A stretch of 37,049 nt of DNA from VGWB01 sp964480945 (GCA_964480945.1 CAYZRX010000033.1:1-37049); one strand, 5' to 3'. Positions 1-8,314 are shown, numbered from the stretch's first letter. Program-made: numbers and translations. The notes: generated from the sequence alone by a model not told the origin.

Positions 1-2
1 AT

Positions 3-290
3 TTGGAAAACTTCAAAAAGGAAATCGACTATTTCGCTGAACACTGCGACGGGGTGGATTTTGCATTTCTTTATATCGCCGAAGATGAAATCCAGACACA
101 GAACCTCTATGCCGAGTACGTTATCAAAAAGCTGAAACCCAAAGCGATTTTTCCCATGGATCCAGATCGGCGCGAGCCGCTCTATGCCAAGATGGCGAAA
201 CAACTCAAAGCGCAAAACCCAAAACTGGATACCGGTTGTGCTGACAATGCCGGGGATCGGTTTTTCTATTCAAAAGGCCGATTGAGATGA
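3..290 (+). CDS. C-terminal part of a probable MBL-fold metallo-hydrolase (truncated by window edge)
   Basis: The frame is open from the left edge of the window, so the real start lies outside it. The visible 95 residues contain a hydrophobic strand (DFAFLYIAE), a helix, then KLKPKAIFPMD. That order is how the last strand-helix-strand of UlaG-like metallo-beta-lactamase-fold hydrolases usually reads, where the final motif is normally P-x-H. Here the histidine position reads Asp (PMD), so either the metal site is altered or the family guess is wrong. No zinc-binding HxHxDH motif can be checked because the N-terminus is missing. The gene ends about 100 bp before the Lnt-like gene on the same strand. 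The family call rests on the tail only. Confidence 0.45.
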   Translation: MENFKKEIDYFAEHCDGVDFAFLYIAEDEIQTQNLYAEYVIKKLKPKAIFPMDPDRREPLYAKMAKQLKAQNPKLDTGCADNAGDRFFYSKGRLR

Positions 291-391
291 AGCGCCGGTT
301 CTTGTCTTATCAACATGAAAGAAGAGAGTACCGTTGGATGCGATCGGCAGCAACCCGATAAAAATTTCAGCTCTATCAAAGATTTTTGCCT

Positions 392-1831
392 ATGACAAAG
401 AATTCTGAGACCGTTGTGCAAAAGGACCGCTGGTCCTTTCTCTGGCTGGCCGTCGGAGCCGTGCTTATGGTTTTTGCAAACGGGCGATGGATTGTTCCGG
501 CAGCGACGTGGCTGGCACCGCTGTTTCTGCTCCGATTTACGCGGACTCAAAAGGCGGGGCGGGGATTGGCCGTTACTCTGTTGGCACTGATGGCAGTATA
601 TGTCATCGCTTGGAAGGGGCTGATTCCTCTTCCGGGAATCTTCTACTACATCGTTGCGGGCAGCCTGGGCCTGGTTTTCTGGCTTGCTTTTCTTGCCGAC
701 CGTCTGCTGACGCCGCGAATGACAGGCTTTGTGGGGACGCTGGTTTTTCCATTGGCGTGGACGACGTTGGAGTACGTGTACACCATGACGACTCCATACG
801 CGAGCTGGGGTTCACTGGCCTACACCCAATATGAGTATTTGCCGCTCATTCAGGTTGTTTCAGTCACGGGCATATGGGGAGTGACCTTCCTCATCACCTG
901 GTTCGCTTCTGTATCCAACTGGATATGGGAGAACCAGTTGGCGTGGCAGGGAATCCGTCGTGGGACCGCACTCTACGTAGGCGTGCTTCTCGCGGTTTTG
1001 CTCATCGGGGGACTTCGGCTGACCTTCTTTGCTCCAGACGGTGACACGGTGTGCGCGCATTGTATCACCGGTACGCCGCAGACCCAGGGATTGCCCAACG
1101 ACGAGTTGCTTGACAACTACCTTGAACGCACAAGGCTTCATGCCCGCGCCGGGGCGGATATTGTTGCCTGGGACGAAGCAGGAGTGGTTGTCGATCAGGC
1201 AGACGAATCTCTCTTCATCGGTCGCGGTTGTGAGCTGGCCCGCCAGGAACACATCTATCTTCTCATGGGACTCTGCGTGATGAATGTCCAAGATGCGCGC
1301 GGCAGTGCCTTCAACAAGGCGGTCTGGATCAATCCGCAGGGACAAGTCGTCTTCGAATACTTGAAACACCTGCTCATTCCCGGCGGTTCATTTATTGCAG
1401 GCGATGGAGATCTCAGAACAGATCCCACGTCTTCTGGAAACATCACTGCGGCGATCTGTATGGATCTTGATCATCCCGGTTTGATCCGACAGGCTGGCCG
1501 GGCCAAAGCTGATATTCTCCTAGCGCCATCCTCTGATTGGAAGGAGATCGATCCCATCCATGCTCACATGGCCGCCTTCCGGGCCGTTGAGAATGGCTTC
1601 TCGTTGGTCCGCTCGACCCATGAGGGACTGTCCGCTGCGTTCGACTATCAGGGGCGCATGCTGGCTTCAGCGGATTATTTCAGCTCCCACGCGGCTGCTC
1701 TCGTGAGTTACGTACCGACCAAGGGAGTGAGAACAATCTACTCTGTGATCGGTGATGCTTTTGCGTGGCTGTGTGCGGCCGTGTTGGCGTGGTTTATCGT
1801 AAGGATTGTTTGGATAACCGGGAAAAGTTGA
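392..1831 (+). CDS. Apolipoprotein N-acyltransferase (Lnt)-like membrane enzyme, divergent
   Basis: Lnt transfers an acyl chain from phospholipid to the N-terminal Cys of lipoproteins in the inner membrane. The protein has about six to seven hydrophobic segments in residues 1-210, a carbon-nitrogen-hydrolase (nitrilase-fold) domain at about 215-440, and a last membrane helix at about 453-473, which is the Lnt layout. Its 479 residues are slightly fewer than the usual 500 or so. The Glu-Lys-Cys triad is visible as E262 (WDEAG), K325 (YLKHLLIPG) and C356 (AICMDLDHP). The residues after the Cys are Met-Asp, where E. coli Lnt has Tyr-Glu, and the usual FGE loop after the Lys is GGS. It is therefore a divergent homologue and may not be the housekeeping enzyme. 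ATG 392 is preferred over the in-frame TTG at 386. No strong ribosome-binding site is seen. Confidence 0.8.
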   Translation: MTKNSETVVQKDRWSFLWLAVGAVLMVFANGRWIVPAATWLAPLFLLRFTRTQKAGRGLAVTLLALMAVYVIAWKGLIPLPGIFYYIVAGSLGLVFWLAFLADRLLTPRMTGFVGTLVFPLAWTTLEYVYTMTTPYASWGSLAYTQYEYLPLIQVVSVTGIWGVTFLITWFASVSNWIWENQLAWQGIRRGTALYVGVLLAVLLIGGLRLTFFAPDGDTVCAHCITGTPQTQGLPNDELLDNYLERTRLHARAGADIVAWDEAGVVVDQADESLFIGRGCELARQEHIYLLMGLCVMNVQDARGSAFNKAVWINPQGQVVFEYLKHLLIPGGSFIAGDGDLRTDPTSSGNITAAICMDLDHPGLIRQAGRAKADILLAPSSDWKEIDPIHAHMAAFRAVENGFSLVRSTHEGLSAAFDYQGRMLASADYFSSHAAALVSYVPTKGVRTIYSVIGDAFAWLCAAVLAWFIVRIVWITGKS

Positions 1832-1857
1832 GGTGGGAGGAACGGAAGAAGACATTG

Positions 1858-1950
1858 TCAAAGCTAGATGGCAAATACCTGTTCTTTTCTGACGCCTATA
1901 AGGGTAGGTATCAACTCTTTTGGGTATCGGCAAGTTTCATCGAGGAGTAA
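1858..1950 (+). pseudogene. Degraded C-terminal tail of a YLGQKPPG-type PD40 propeller gene
   Basis: Read in the frame ending at the TAA of 1948-1950, this stretch gives LDGKYLFFSDAYKG followed by LFWVSASFIEE and stop. The intact paralogues further along end the same way (DGKYLFFS...WWVDTRVIEKL at 18582; DGKYMFFIS...YWVDAKIIEEL at 19527). Nothing upstream in this frame matches the rest of the family, because the Lnt-like gene occupies that DNA. Only the last 30 or so codons remain. The remnant lies 62 bp before the start of the serine hydrolase gene at 2013. It is read as a fossil left by gene replacement and is probably not translated. Confidence 0.65.
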
Positions 1951-2012
1951 AGACCGAAGGAATGGTAAGAACAAACCAAATCAACGAAGGTAGATCTATA
2001 GGAAAAATCAAG

Positions 2013-3920
2013 ATGAAAAGGCTGGTTGTCCTGACTTGTGTGTTGTTGGCTGTGGCTCCAACACTCTTGTATCCTCAAAGCCGGATAATTGGAAGAGAAG
2101 CATCCACCTCCCAACTCAAGAACATAGATCGAGACGATCCACAGGAGTTGGAAGCGTACCTGGATGAATTCATCAATAAGAAGATGGACGAATACCACAT
2201 CCCCGGCCTGGTCTTCGTGATGGTCAAGGACGGCAAGATCTTCCTGGGAAAGGGATACGGCATTTCCGATCTGGAGAACAAAGCACCGGTCAAACCGAAT
2301 GTGACCGTGTTCCGGGTGGGTTCGGTCTCGAAACTATTTACCGCCACCGCGGTGATGCAGCTCTCTGAACAGGGAAAGCTGGATTTACATGCCGATGTGA
2401 ATCAGTATTTGAAGCTTTTCAAATTGGAGGAAAACTATCCTGAGCCAGTAACTGCGTACAATTTGTTGACCCATACGGCAGGCTTCCGGGGAAGAGCGTT
2501 CGGAGTCCTTACTCAAAAAGCGACTGAGAGAAAACCTCTGGGAGAGTTTCTTGCGACCAACATGCCGCCGCGATCCCTGCCTCCGTCGAGTGCGATCAAC
2601 TATTCCAATCATGGATTCTATCTTGCCGGACACCTGGTTGAGCTCGTGTCAGGACTTTCCTTCGACAGATATGTCGAGGAAAACATCCTGGATGCCTTGG
2701 GAATGGAAAGAAGCAGCTTTGTACTTCCTGACCGGCTCCTGCCGGACCTGGCCAAAGGCTATTCGTATGAAAACGGTGCTCATGCGGTTGTTCCTCCTGA
2801 ATATCCGGTTCCTCTTTCCTCTCCGGCCGGCTCTTTGGTCTCCACTGCCGAAGATGTGGCTCGCTTCATGATCGCCCAGCTCCAGGGAGGATATTATCTG
2901 GATCATCGGATTCTGCGTGAAGGCACCTGCCGGGAGATGCAGAAGCGTCAGTTTGCCAACGATCCCCGGCTGCCGGGCACATGTTATGGATTCTACGAGT
3001 ACGAAAACTACAACCAGCGGGCCATCATGCATGACGGAGACGTGTCGGGTTTTTCCAGCCGTCTCTTTCTTTTGCCCGAACACAATCTCGGATTCTTTGT
3101 CTGCAACAATACCGGCAATTCGGTATTGCGGATGCAGCTCACCGATCATTTGATGGACCGCTATTTCAGCAGACCGGAACAATCACCCCTCAAAGAAACA
3201 ACCAAAGACAATCAATCTCTTGATAAGCGCCTCGCCGGCGGTTACCGGAGTCTTAGCCTCGGGCTGGATTCCTTTGATAAGCTCTCGTACAGCGGAGCCG
3301 TATTGGAGATTACGGAAAAAACAGCCGGCTCCTTGATCGAACTCGAGCCAGGATTGTTTCAAGTTCCTAAAACCTCCACCCGGATTGCTTTTCGTGAAGA
3401 TGAAAAGGGAGAGATCAAATATCTATTTCTCGATGCCCAGCAGATGCCCATCACGTATGACAAACTGGCCTGGCATGAGAACTTCCTGCGATTTCCCCAG
3501 ATATGGTTTAGTGGTTTTGCTGTTCTTTTCCTTTGGATTGGCCTAATCAGACCGATATACAATCGAATCCGCGCGAGGAGAAAACCATCCATAGAAACTC
3601 CACGCCTGGTCCGGTACACCCAATCATCTGCGGCCCTGACAAGCATGATTCATTTGATGTTTATCGCGGGATTCACACCGGCCTTCTTGTTGAGCGAAGA
3701 CCAAATCGCCTTCGGTGTACCCTGGGTGATCCGTGTACTGCTTCTCCTGCCGGTCATCAACCTGGGCCTCACTGCGGCTTTTATCATTTTCTTCATCCTG
3801 TCATGGAAAGACACCTATTGGGACTGGAAAAAACACCTGTACTATTCACTCGTGATACTGCTCTTCATTGGATTCAACTTATATCTGAATTACTGGAATC
3901 TGCTCGGATTCAAATATTGA
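2013..3920 (+). CDS. Serine hydrolase, class C beta-lactamase/PBP fold, with C-terminal membrane domain
   Basis: Exported member of the beta-lactamase (Pfam Beta-lactamase) family, 635 residues. A signal peptide occupies about 1-20 (MKRLVVLTCVLLAVAPTLLY). The catalytic domain spans about 50-385, with S104-V-S-K107 (nucleophile and general base), Y197-S-N199 and H340-D-G342 in the place of the KTG box. A linker domain follows, then about four membrane helices from residue 490 to the end (YWNLLGFKY). Such proteins are usually esterases, peptidases or DD-peptidase relatives; beta-lactam hydrolysis cannot be assumed. The ATG at 2013 is chosen because it opens the signal peptide and follows the leader GGAAAAATCAAG. 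The gene at 34827 has the same layout and a similar end (YWNLVGYQF), so the two are paralogues. It shares leader and signal peptide with the unrelated gene at 4092. Confidence 0.9.
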   Translation: MKRLVVLTCVLLAVAPTLLYPQSRIIGREASTSQLKNIDRDDPQELEAYLDEFINKKMDEYHIPGLVFVMVKDGKIFLGKGYGISDLENKAPVKPNVTVFRVGSVSKLFTATAVMQLSEQGKLDLHADVNQYLKLFKLEENYPEPVTAYNLLTHTAGFRGRAFGVLTQKATERKPLGEFLATNMPPRSLPPSSAINYSNHGFYLAGHLVELVSGLSFDRYVEENILDALGMERSSFVLPDRLLPDLAKGYSYENGAHAVVPPEYPVPLSSPAGSLVSTAEDVARFMIAQLQGGYYLDHRILREGTCREMQKRQFANDPRLPGTCYGFYEYENYNQRAIMHDGDVSGFSSRLFLLPEHNLGFFVCNNTGNSVLRMQLTDHLMDRYFSRPEQSPLKETTKDNQSLDKRLAGGYRSLSLGLDSFDKLSYSGAVLEITEKTAGSLIELEPGLFQVPKTSTRIAFREDEKGEIKYLFLDAQQMPITYDKLAWHENFLRFPQIWFSGFAVLFLWIGLIRPIYNRIRARRKPSIETPRLVRYTQSSAALTSMIHLMFIAGFTPAFLLSEDQIAFGVPWVIRVLLLLPVINLGLTAAFIIFFILSWKDTYWDWKKHLYYSLVILLFIGFNLYLNYWNLLGFKY

Positions 3921-4091
3921 TGGTGGTGTCGGGTACCGGGGAGAGTGCACGTTCAGCATACTGGACAAGGTCGCTGGAGACGAGATTCTGTCAACTGTCG
4001 TCTTCGACACGTAGCGTCTGTGAGTCCACTTCCGGAGAAGAGTTGAAACCGAAACAACAAAAGCCGGGCAATTGGTGAATGGGAAATCAAA

Positions 4092-5354
4092 ATGAAGAAA
4101 CTCATCGTTCTAACTTGTGTGTTGCTTGCTGTCGCTCAGGCAATTCATACACAGCCGAAGCCGGCATTGGAGCGGAAGAATCCCTTCGGGACCGGATTGG
4201 ATACAAAACAGGAGTGCACGATAATCTATGCCTCGGACGGCAGGACAACTCTCGCAGGTAACAACGAGGACTACAAAAGTCCTTTTGGTACTATTTGGTT
4301 CTTGCCGGCTGAAAAAGGGAAATTCGGAAGAGTCTATTTTGGGTGGAGAAGCGGTGGCGTTATCTGGCCTCAGGGAGGGATGAATGACCAAGGACTATTC
4401 TACGATGGGGCTACTGCAGAAAACGTTGTCGTGCCCCGTGACCCGAGTAAGCCTCGGTACGATGGAGCCCTGATTCTCAAAGCAATGGAAGAATGTTCGA
4501 CAGTGGAAGAAGTGTTGAAGCTGTTTGATCGCTACGACGTGTCAGGTAGTTGGGGAGGCCAATACTTAATTGGAGACAGATTCGGTAATTCAGCGATCAT
4601 CGAACCTCAATCCATTATCAGGAAAAAGGGGAAGTATCAGATTGTGACCAATTTCTATCAGTCGAAAATCAAGCCTGAAGACATAACCGATACACGGTAT
4701 CGAATGGCGGCTGAAATGCTTGACAAATCAGAGAAGATCTCCGCCGATTTGTTCCGGCGCATCCTTAATGCGGTTCACTGGGAGGAATACAGCGGATCGA
4801 TGACCGTCACCCTCTATTCGTACATCTGCGATCTGAAGAAAAGAGAAATCTACATCTATCATTTTCACGACTTCGAAGATGTTGTGAAAATCAATTTGCG
4901 GGACGAGCTGAAAAAAGGAGAGAGATCGCAATCCATTGTGTCTCTTTTTCCGTACGAGACGTTTGCTGCAAAACGATACAAGGCTCAAAGGACAGTTGGA
5001 TTGTTGTATGAGAGGGCTCTTGAGAAGGGTGTAGACGGGGCCATTGCTCTCTTTAACGAGATAAAAAGGGGGGACTACAAGAGTTATCAATTGTCTGTTG
5101 TCGAGGGGCATCTCATCGCCCTCGGCTATGAGCTTCTGGAAAACAATAAAACAGGGGAAGCCATCAGGGTTTTCAAGCACGCTGTTTCCGAATACCCTGA
5201 ATCGGCAAATGCCTACGACAGCCTGGGCGAAGCCTATGTGAAAGACGGCAATCGGACTCAAGCGATCGAGTACTACAAGAAAGCTCTGGAGTTGAATCCA
5301 GACCTGGAAACTGCAAAGCAAGCGTTGAAGACTCTTGGCGCGATCGAAAGATGA
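4092..5354 (+). CDS. Secreted Ntn-type linear amide hydrolase (choloylglycine hydrolase/penicillin V acylase-like) with TPR tail
   Basis: Predicted C-N bond hydrolase of the Ntn superfamily (peptidase C45/C59 type). The signal peptide is about 1-21. The likely nucleophile is C42 in ECTIIYASDG, followed by the family-like LAGNNEDY. N187 in VTNF and the Arg of TRYRMA match the positions of the conserved Asn and Arg of bile salt hydrolases. Since C42 is internal, activity would need removal of the first 41 residues, by signal peptidase plus a further cut. Residues 340-415 form TPR repeats ending AYDSLGEAYVKDG and ALELNP, a tail also found on the genes at 10723 and 13412. The 420-residue length is longer than a bare hydrolase (about 330) because of this tail. 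It is a paralogue of 6061 and precedes a beta-barrel gene by 92 bp. The substrate is unknown. Confidence 0.85.
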   Translation: MKKLIVLTCVLLAVAQAIHTQPKPALERKNPFGTGLDTKQECTIIYASDGRTTLAGNNEDYKSPFGTIWFLPAEKGKFGRVYFGWRSGGVIWPQGGMNDQGLFYDGATAENVVVPRDPSKPRYDGALILKAMEECSTVEEVLKLFDRYDVSGSWGGQYLIGDRFGNSAIIEPQSIIRKKGKYQIVTNFYQSKIKPEDITDTRYRMAAEMLDKSEKISADLFRRILNAVHWEEYSGSMTVTLYSYICDLKKREIYIYHFHDFEDVVKINLRDELKKGERSQSIVSLFPYETFAAKRYKAQRTVGLLYERALEKGVDGAIALFNEIKRGDYKSYQLSVVEGHLIALGYELLENNKTGEAIRVFKHAVSEYPESANAYDSLGEAYVKDGNRTQAIEYYKKALELNPDLETAKQALKTLGAIER

Positions 5355-5446
5355 AGTTTCTCGATTCACTGACGATCCGGTTCAGAATCAGCTGTACTAA
5401 ATAACGAGCAGATCATCCACGTCTTGAAACCGGAGGAATCGAAGCA

Positions 5447-6040
5447 ATGAAAGGCAAAGACAGGAGGAGGGCGATACTCTGCAGCGTGGCGCTCATCGTT
5501 TCCACGGTAGGCGCAACTGCCCAGGGATTTTCCGGCCTCGGTGCGAAGCTGGGTTACAATTCATCGAGGTTTATCGGAGCCGATATTCCGGGGAAAGGCG
5601 TCAATTCCCAATCTGGTCTGACATTGGGAGGTTTCGCTACCTATGAGTTTAACAATACGTTCTCTCTCCAACAGGAAGTCCTTTTCACCATGAAAGGATC
5701 AAGAATCAATACAGTCGGGGATGTCTGGCTTAGCAACATCTTCCTCTATATTGAAATGCCTTTGCTGGCGAAAGCGACTTTTTTCACGGAGAACAGGCTG
5801 AGGTCCAACGTCTATGCAGGACCGGCGGTTGCTGCGCTGATCGGAGCGTTCAACAACACTGGCTTCCTTGAGGACATCAGGAGCTATGATTTGGGATTTG
5901 TTATCGGAGGTGGGGTCGAAATCTGGAAACTCTCGCTTGATCTGAGGCTCATGAAGGGATTGCTCAATTTCGATCGGAGCGCCGACGACATCGACTTGAA
6001 ACACCAGACGATTTCTGTCCTGATGGGATACGCGTTCTGA
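5447..6040 (+). CDS. Outer-membrane beta-barrel protein (PorT-like family)
   Basis: A 197-residue exported protein with a basic N-terminus, a hydrophobic signal (about residues 8-26, ending GATAQG) and then alternating amphipathic strands. Features typical of the outer-membrane beta-barrel family (PF13568-like) are GLGAKLGYNSSRF, GGFATYEFNNTFSLQQEVLF, NVYAGPAVAALIG and the last strand TISVLMGYAF, which ends in aromatic Phe as outer-membrane insertion signals do. The start is fixed by a GGAGGA ribosome-binding site at 5432-5437, nine bases before the ATG. It sits between two paralogous Ntn hydrolase genes, 92 bp after one and 20 bp before the next, so co-transcription with them is likely. A surface partner or porin role is inference; no enzymatic motif is visible. 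Confidence 0.8.
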   Translation: MKGKDRRRAILCSVALIVSTVGATAQGFSGLGAKLGYNSSRFIGADIPGKGVNSQSGLTLGGFATYEFNNTFSLQQEVLFTMKGSRINTVGDVWLSNIFLYIEMPLLAKATFFTENRLRSNVYAGPAVAALIGAFNNTGFLEDIRSYDLGFVIGGGVEIWKLSLDLRLMKGLLNFDRSADDIDLKHQTISVLMGYAF

Positions 6041-6060
6041 CCGAACGAAAGGCTGCGACG

Positions 6061-7356
6061 ATGAACAACTACATTTTCAGCATTCTGTTGTTGGTTCAAA
6101 TTGTCTTTCTCGCATGCGCGAGGGCTGGCGATTGTACGGCGTTTATGGCAGCAAAGGGAAACAAGGTCCTCGCAGGTCGAAATGCAGATTGGAACAACCT
6201 CAGCGTACGAATGCGCGTGCTGCCTGCCTCTGAAGGCAAATACGGCAGGGTCTACCTAGGTGCGGAAGGGGGACAAGGCGTTGGCAGTTTCATCAACACG
6301 ACGGGCATGAACGATCAGGGATTGTGGTATGGCTCGACGTCTCTGTATGACGGCACCGCGTTGCCTGTGAGGAATGACATAAAGAACTACTACAACAAGC
6401 CCACGCTGAACTACGACCTGGTTCAAAAAGTGATGGAGGTATGCAGTACGGTCGACGAAGTCATCGAGTACTTCGCAGAATACTATTACCCGGTGTGGAA
6501 CGGCCATCATCTCTTCGTGGATAGGCACGGCAATTCGGTCATCATCGAGTTCGGCGAAAAGGATGTTGTGTTTGTTCGCCGGAGCGGCGATCACCAGGTG
6601 ATGACGAACTTCCCCAATGCCGACACGCTGAACGCCAGATGGTATAACTGCTGGCGGTACAGGACGGCAGACTGCATGCTGTTTGAAAGCCAGGATATAT
6701 CGACGGAGTTCTTTCGTTCCGTTTGCGATGCAGTTCATCAGGGTGGTAAGAATCCCACCAGTCTTTCCACTGTGTATGACGTAACCACGGGGGATCTCTA
6801 CGTCTACTATTTTCACAATTATGAAGAAGTCCTCGCGTTCAACCTGTATGACGAACTGGCAAAAGGAGAGCAGTACTACAGCCTCCCCGACTATTTCCGG
6901 CAGACGAGGGCCAATTATCCCACAGGGGGCGAATCGGTGAGTCCATCCGCTGTGACGTTTTCGTGGAATGGAAATGCTCAGGATTATGACCTCTACTATT
7001 CAACCGATCCCAGTTTCACGGGCGCCACGCCGGTGAGGACGTCTGATTCTGTTGCTCCATTACGGAGCTCAGTGGGGTTCTCTGTTTTGTGCATTGGGGT
7101 GTTGGTGCTGGGGGCGGGATGTCGAAGAAGGAAGAGGATCTGCATGTTGTTGTATGGATTGGTCGTGATCAGTGCGTTTGCGTCGTGTAACATTGAGGCC
7201 GTCGTCGAATCGCCGTTCGCCCCATCATCGATTGAGCATCATCTCACCGTCGAGAATCTTCAGCCAAACACGCAATATTACTGGAAAGTCATTGCACAGG
7301 AGCCTGGTGATGTGAGAAGTGAGAGCTCAGTGCAAACGTTCAGAACAACTGGTTGA
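6061..7356 (+). CDS. Secreted Ntn-type linear amide hydrolase with an interrupted FN3 domain
   Basis: Paralogue of the protein at 4092, 431 residues. The signal peptide is about 1-22 and the nucleophile candidate is C25 in GDCTAFMAAKG, so cleavage close to the signal-peptide end would nearly expose it. The shared core includes LAGRNADW, GRVYLGAEGG, TGMNDQGLWY, MTNFPNAD (N183) and WRYRTADC. Residues about 290-430 read as one fibronectin type III domain (FSWNG...DYDLYYSTDPS, then LTVENLQPNTQYYWKVIAQ). Residues about 334-380 interrupt it with two hydrophobic segments around GCRRRKRICM. No TPR tail is present. The gene starts 20 bp after the beta-barrel gene and is followed by a second beta-barrel gene. 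Amide substrate and localisation are inferred from the family. Confidence 0.82.
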   Translation: MNNYIFSILLLVQIVFLACARAGDCTAFMAAKGNKVLAGRNADWNNLSVRMRVLPASEGKYGRVYLGAEGGQGVGSFINTTGMNDQGLWYGSTSLYDGTALPVRNDIKNYYNKPTLNYDLVQKVMEVCSTVDEVIEYFAEYYYPVWNGHHLFVDRHGNSVIIEFGEKDVVFVRRSGDHQVMTNFPNADTLNARWYNCWRYRTADCMLFESQDISTEFFRSVCDAVHQGGKNPTSLSTVYDVTTGDLYVYYFHNYEEVLAFNLYDELAKGEQYYSLPDYFRQTRANYPTGGESVSPSAVTFSWNGNAQDYDLYYSTDPSFTGATPVRTSDSVAPLRSSVGFSVLCIGVLVLGAGCRRRKRICMLLYGLVVISAFASCNIEAVVESPFAPSSIEHHLTVENLQPNTQYYWKVIAQEPGDVRSESSVQTFRTTG

Positions 7357-7438
7357 ATGGGGGAAGGGCGATTGGTCAGGATTCTTGGGGTTATCGGCTC
7401 CTGAAGCTGGCTGCTTCAACGCATTGAAAGGAGACATT

Positions 7439-7450
7439 ATGATTAATTGA
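7439..7450 (+). other. Four-codon reading frame (Met-Ile-Asn-stop) behind a strong ribosome-binding site
   Basis: GAAAGGAG at 7426-7433 is followed six bases later by ATG ATT AAT TGA. This is a near-ideal initiation site that ends at once. It lies 107 bp upstream of the start of the beta-barrel gene at 7558. It could be a leader peptide, or the surviving start of a lost gene, as the other gene fragments in this window would suggest. Nothing downstream in any frame looks like its continuation. Confidence 0.3.
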
Positions 7451-7557
7451 GCGGCTCGCCTACTCTAAAGATGGAAGTCAAATTGACTTACAGAGGAGAT
7501 AGGTTATTGGCTGGATTGTTTAACCAAGGCTTAAGACCCTGCAAAGGAGTTGGAAAA

Positions 7558-8244
7558 ATGAAAAAAACATCATTGGTACTCGGCATTGTTGTTACGGTAT
7601 TTATTGTCAGTCCAGTCATCGGGCAACAGTTGTATTTCGGGGGTACCGGAGGAATCAACCGCGCAGATATGAGCATTCTCGGGGACGGTGTGGAACAGAC
7701 TGTCAACCCGAGGAATCTGTGGAGCGCCGGAGGCGTTTTGGGAATTCAATTCAACAACCATATCGCCCTCCAACTGAGACCCCTCTATATCAATAAAGGG
7801 GGGACCCTCGATCAGGACTCTCCTTCACCCGACATCGACTTTCAAATGTCGTTCTTTGAACTGGATCTGTCTCTGAAAGCGGCTTTTGGGAAGCAATTCC
7901 GTCCCTATATCGTGGCCGGTCCTTCCATCGGATTCCTGATGACCGCAGAGGCGCAAGCCGAAGTTTTGGGCAATACTCTGAAAGCAGATACAAAAACTAT
8001 CTCCAAATCCATTGAATGCAGCCTCGGGATCGGCGGCGGTATTGAATTGCCTTGTTGGAAAGGCTTCCTTTTCCTGGAAGGCCGTTATCAGTTTGGGTTG
8101 AACAATCTCAACAAAGGCGGACTGGTGGAGTTTAAGCTGAACGGAACAGTCGTTGCTACACAAACCGTCGGTGCAGATGACGAATACAAAAACCGGGGCA
8201 TTCAAATCATGGCAGGGTATGCCTTCTCCCTGGACAAGAATTAA
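7558..8244 (+). CDS. Outer-membrane beta-barrel protein (PorT-like family)
   Basis: A 228-residue exported barrel. MKKTSLVLGIVVTVFIVS is the signal, ending about residue 21 (VIGQQ). Strand-like stretches follow: LYFGGTGGINRADMS, AGGVLGIQFNNHIALQLRPL, FRPYIVAGPSIGFLM, IGGGIELPCWKGFLFLEGRY and the closing GIQIMAGYAF. The same order of strands and the same kind of end occur in the protein at 5447, so both belong to one family. ATG 7558 is chosen over longer in-frame starts because AAAGGAG stands at 7543-7549 and the codons after it open a signal peptide. It closes the hydrolase/barrel/hydrolase/barrel block. No substrate or ligand can be inferred. Confidence 0.82.
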   Translation: MKKTSLVLGIVVTVFIVSPVIGQQLYFGGTGGINRADMSILGDGVEQTVNPRNLWSAGGVLGIQFNNHIALQLRPLYINKGGTLDQDSPSPDIDFQMSFFELDLSLKAAFGKQFRPYIVAGPSIGFLMTAEAQAEVLGNTLKADTKTISKSIECSLGIGGGIELPCWKGFLFLEGRYQFGLNNLNKGGLVEFKLNGTVVATQTVGADDEYKNRGIQIMAGYAFSLDKN

Positions 8245-8314
8245 TAGCCGGATAGTCACCGCTTTTCGTGTCATTTTTATTTGTTGCACCAATTCGCGGT
8301 AAAACATGACCGAT

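Noticed and set aside
3921..4091. A possible third propeller tail (EELKPKQQ before a stop at 4076-4078)
   Set aside because: Only EELKPK resembles the family ending; the WVD block is absent, and a competing frame (VAGDEILSTVVFDT) looks equally good. Too short to support.
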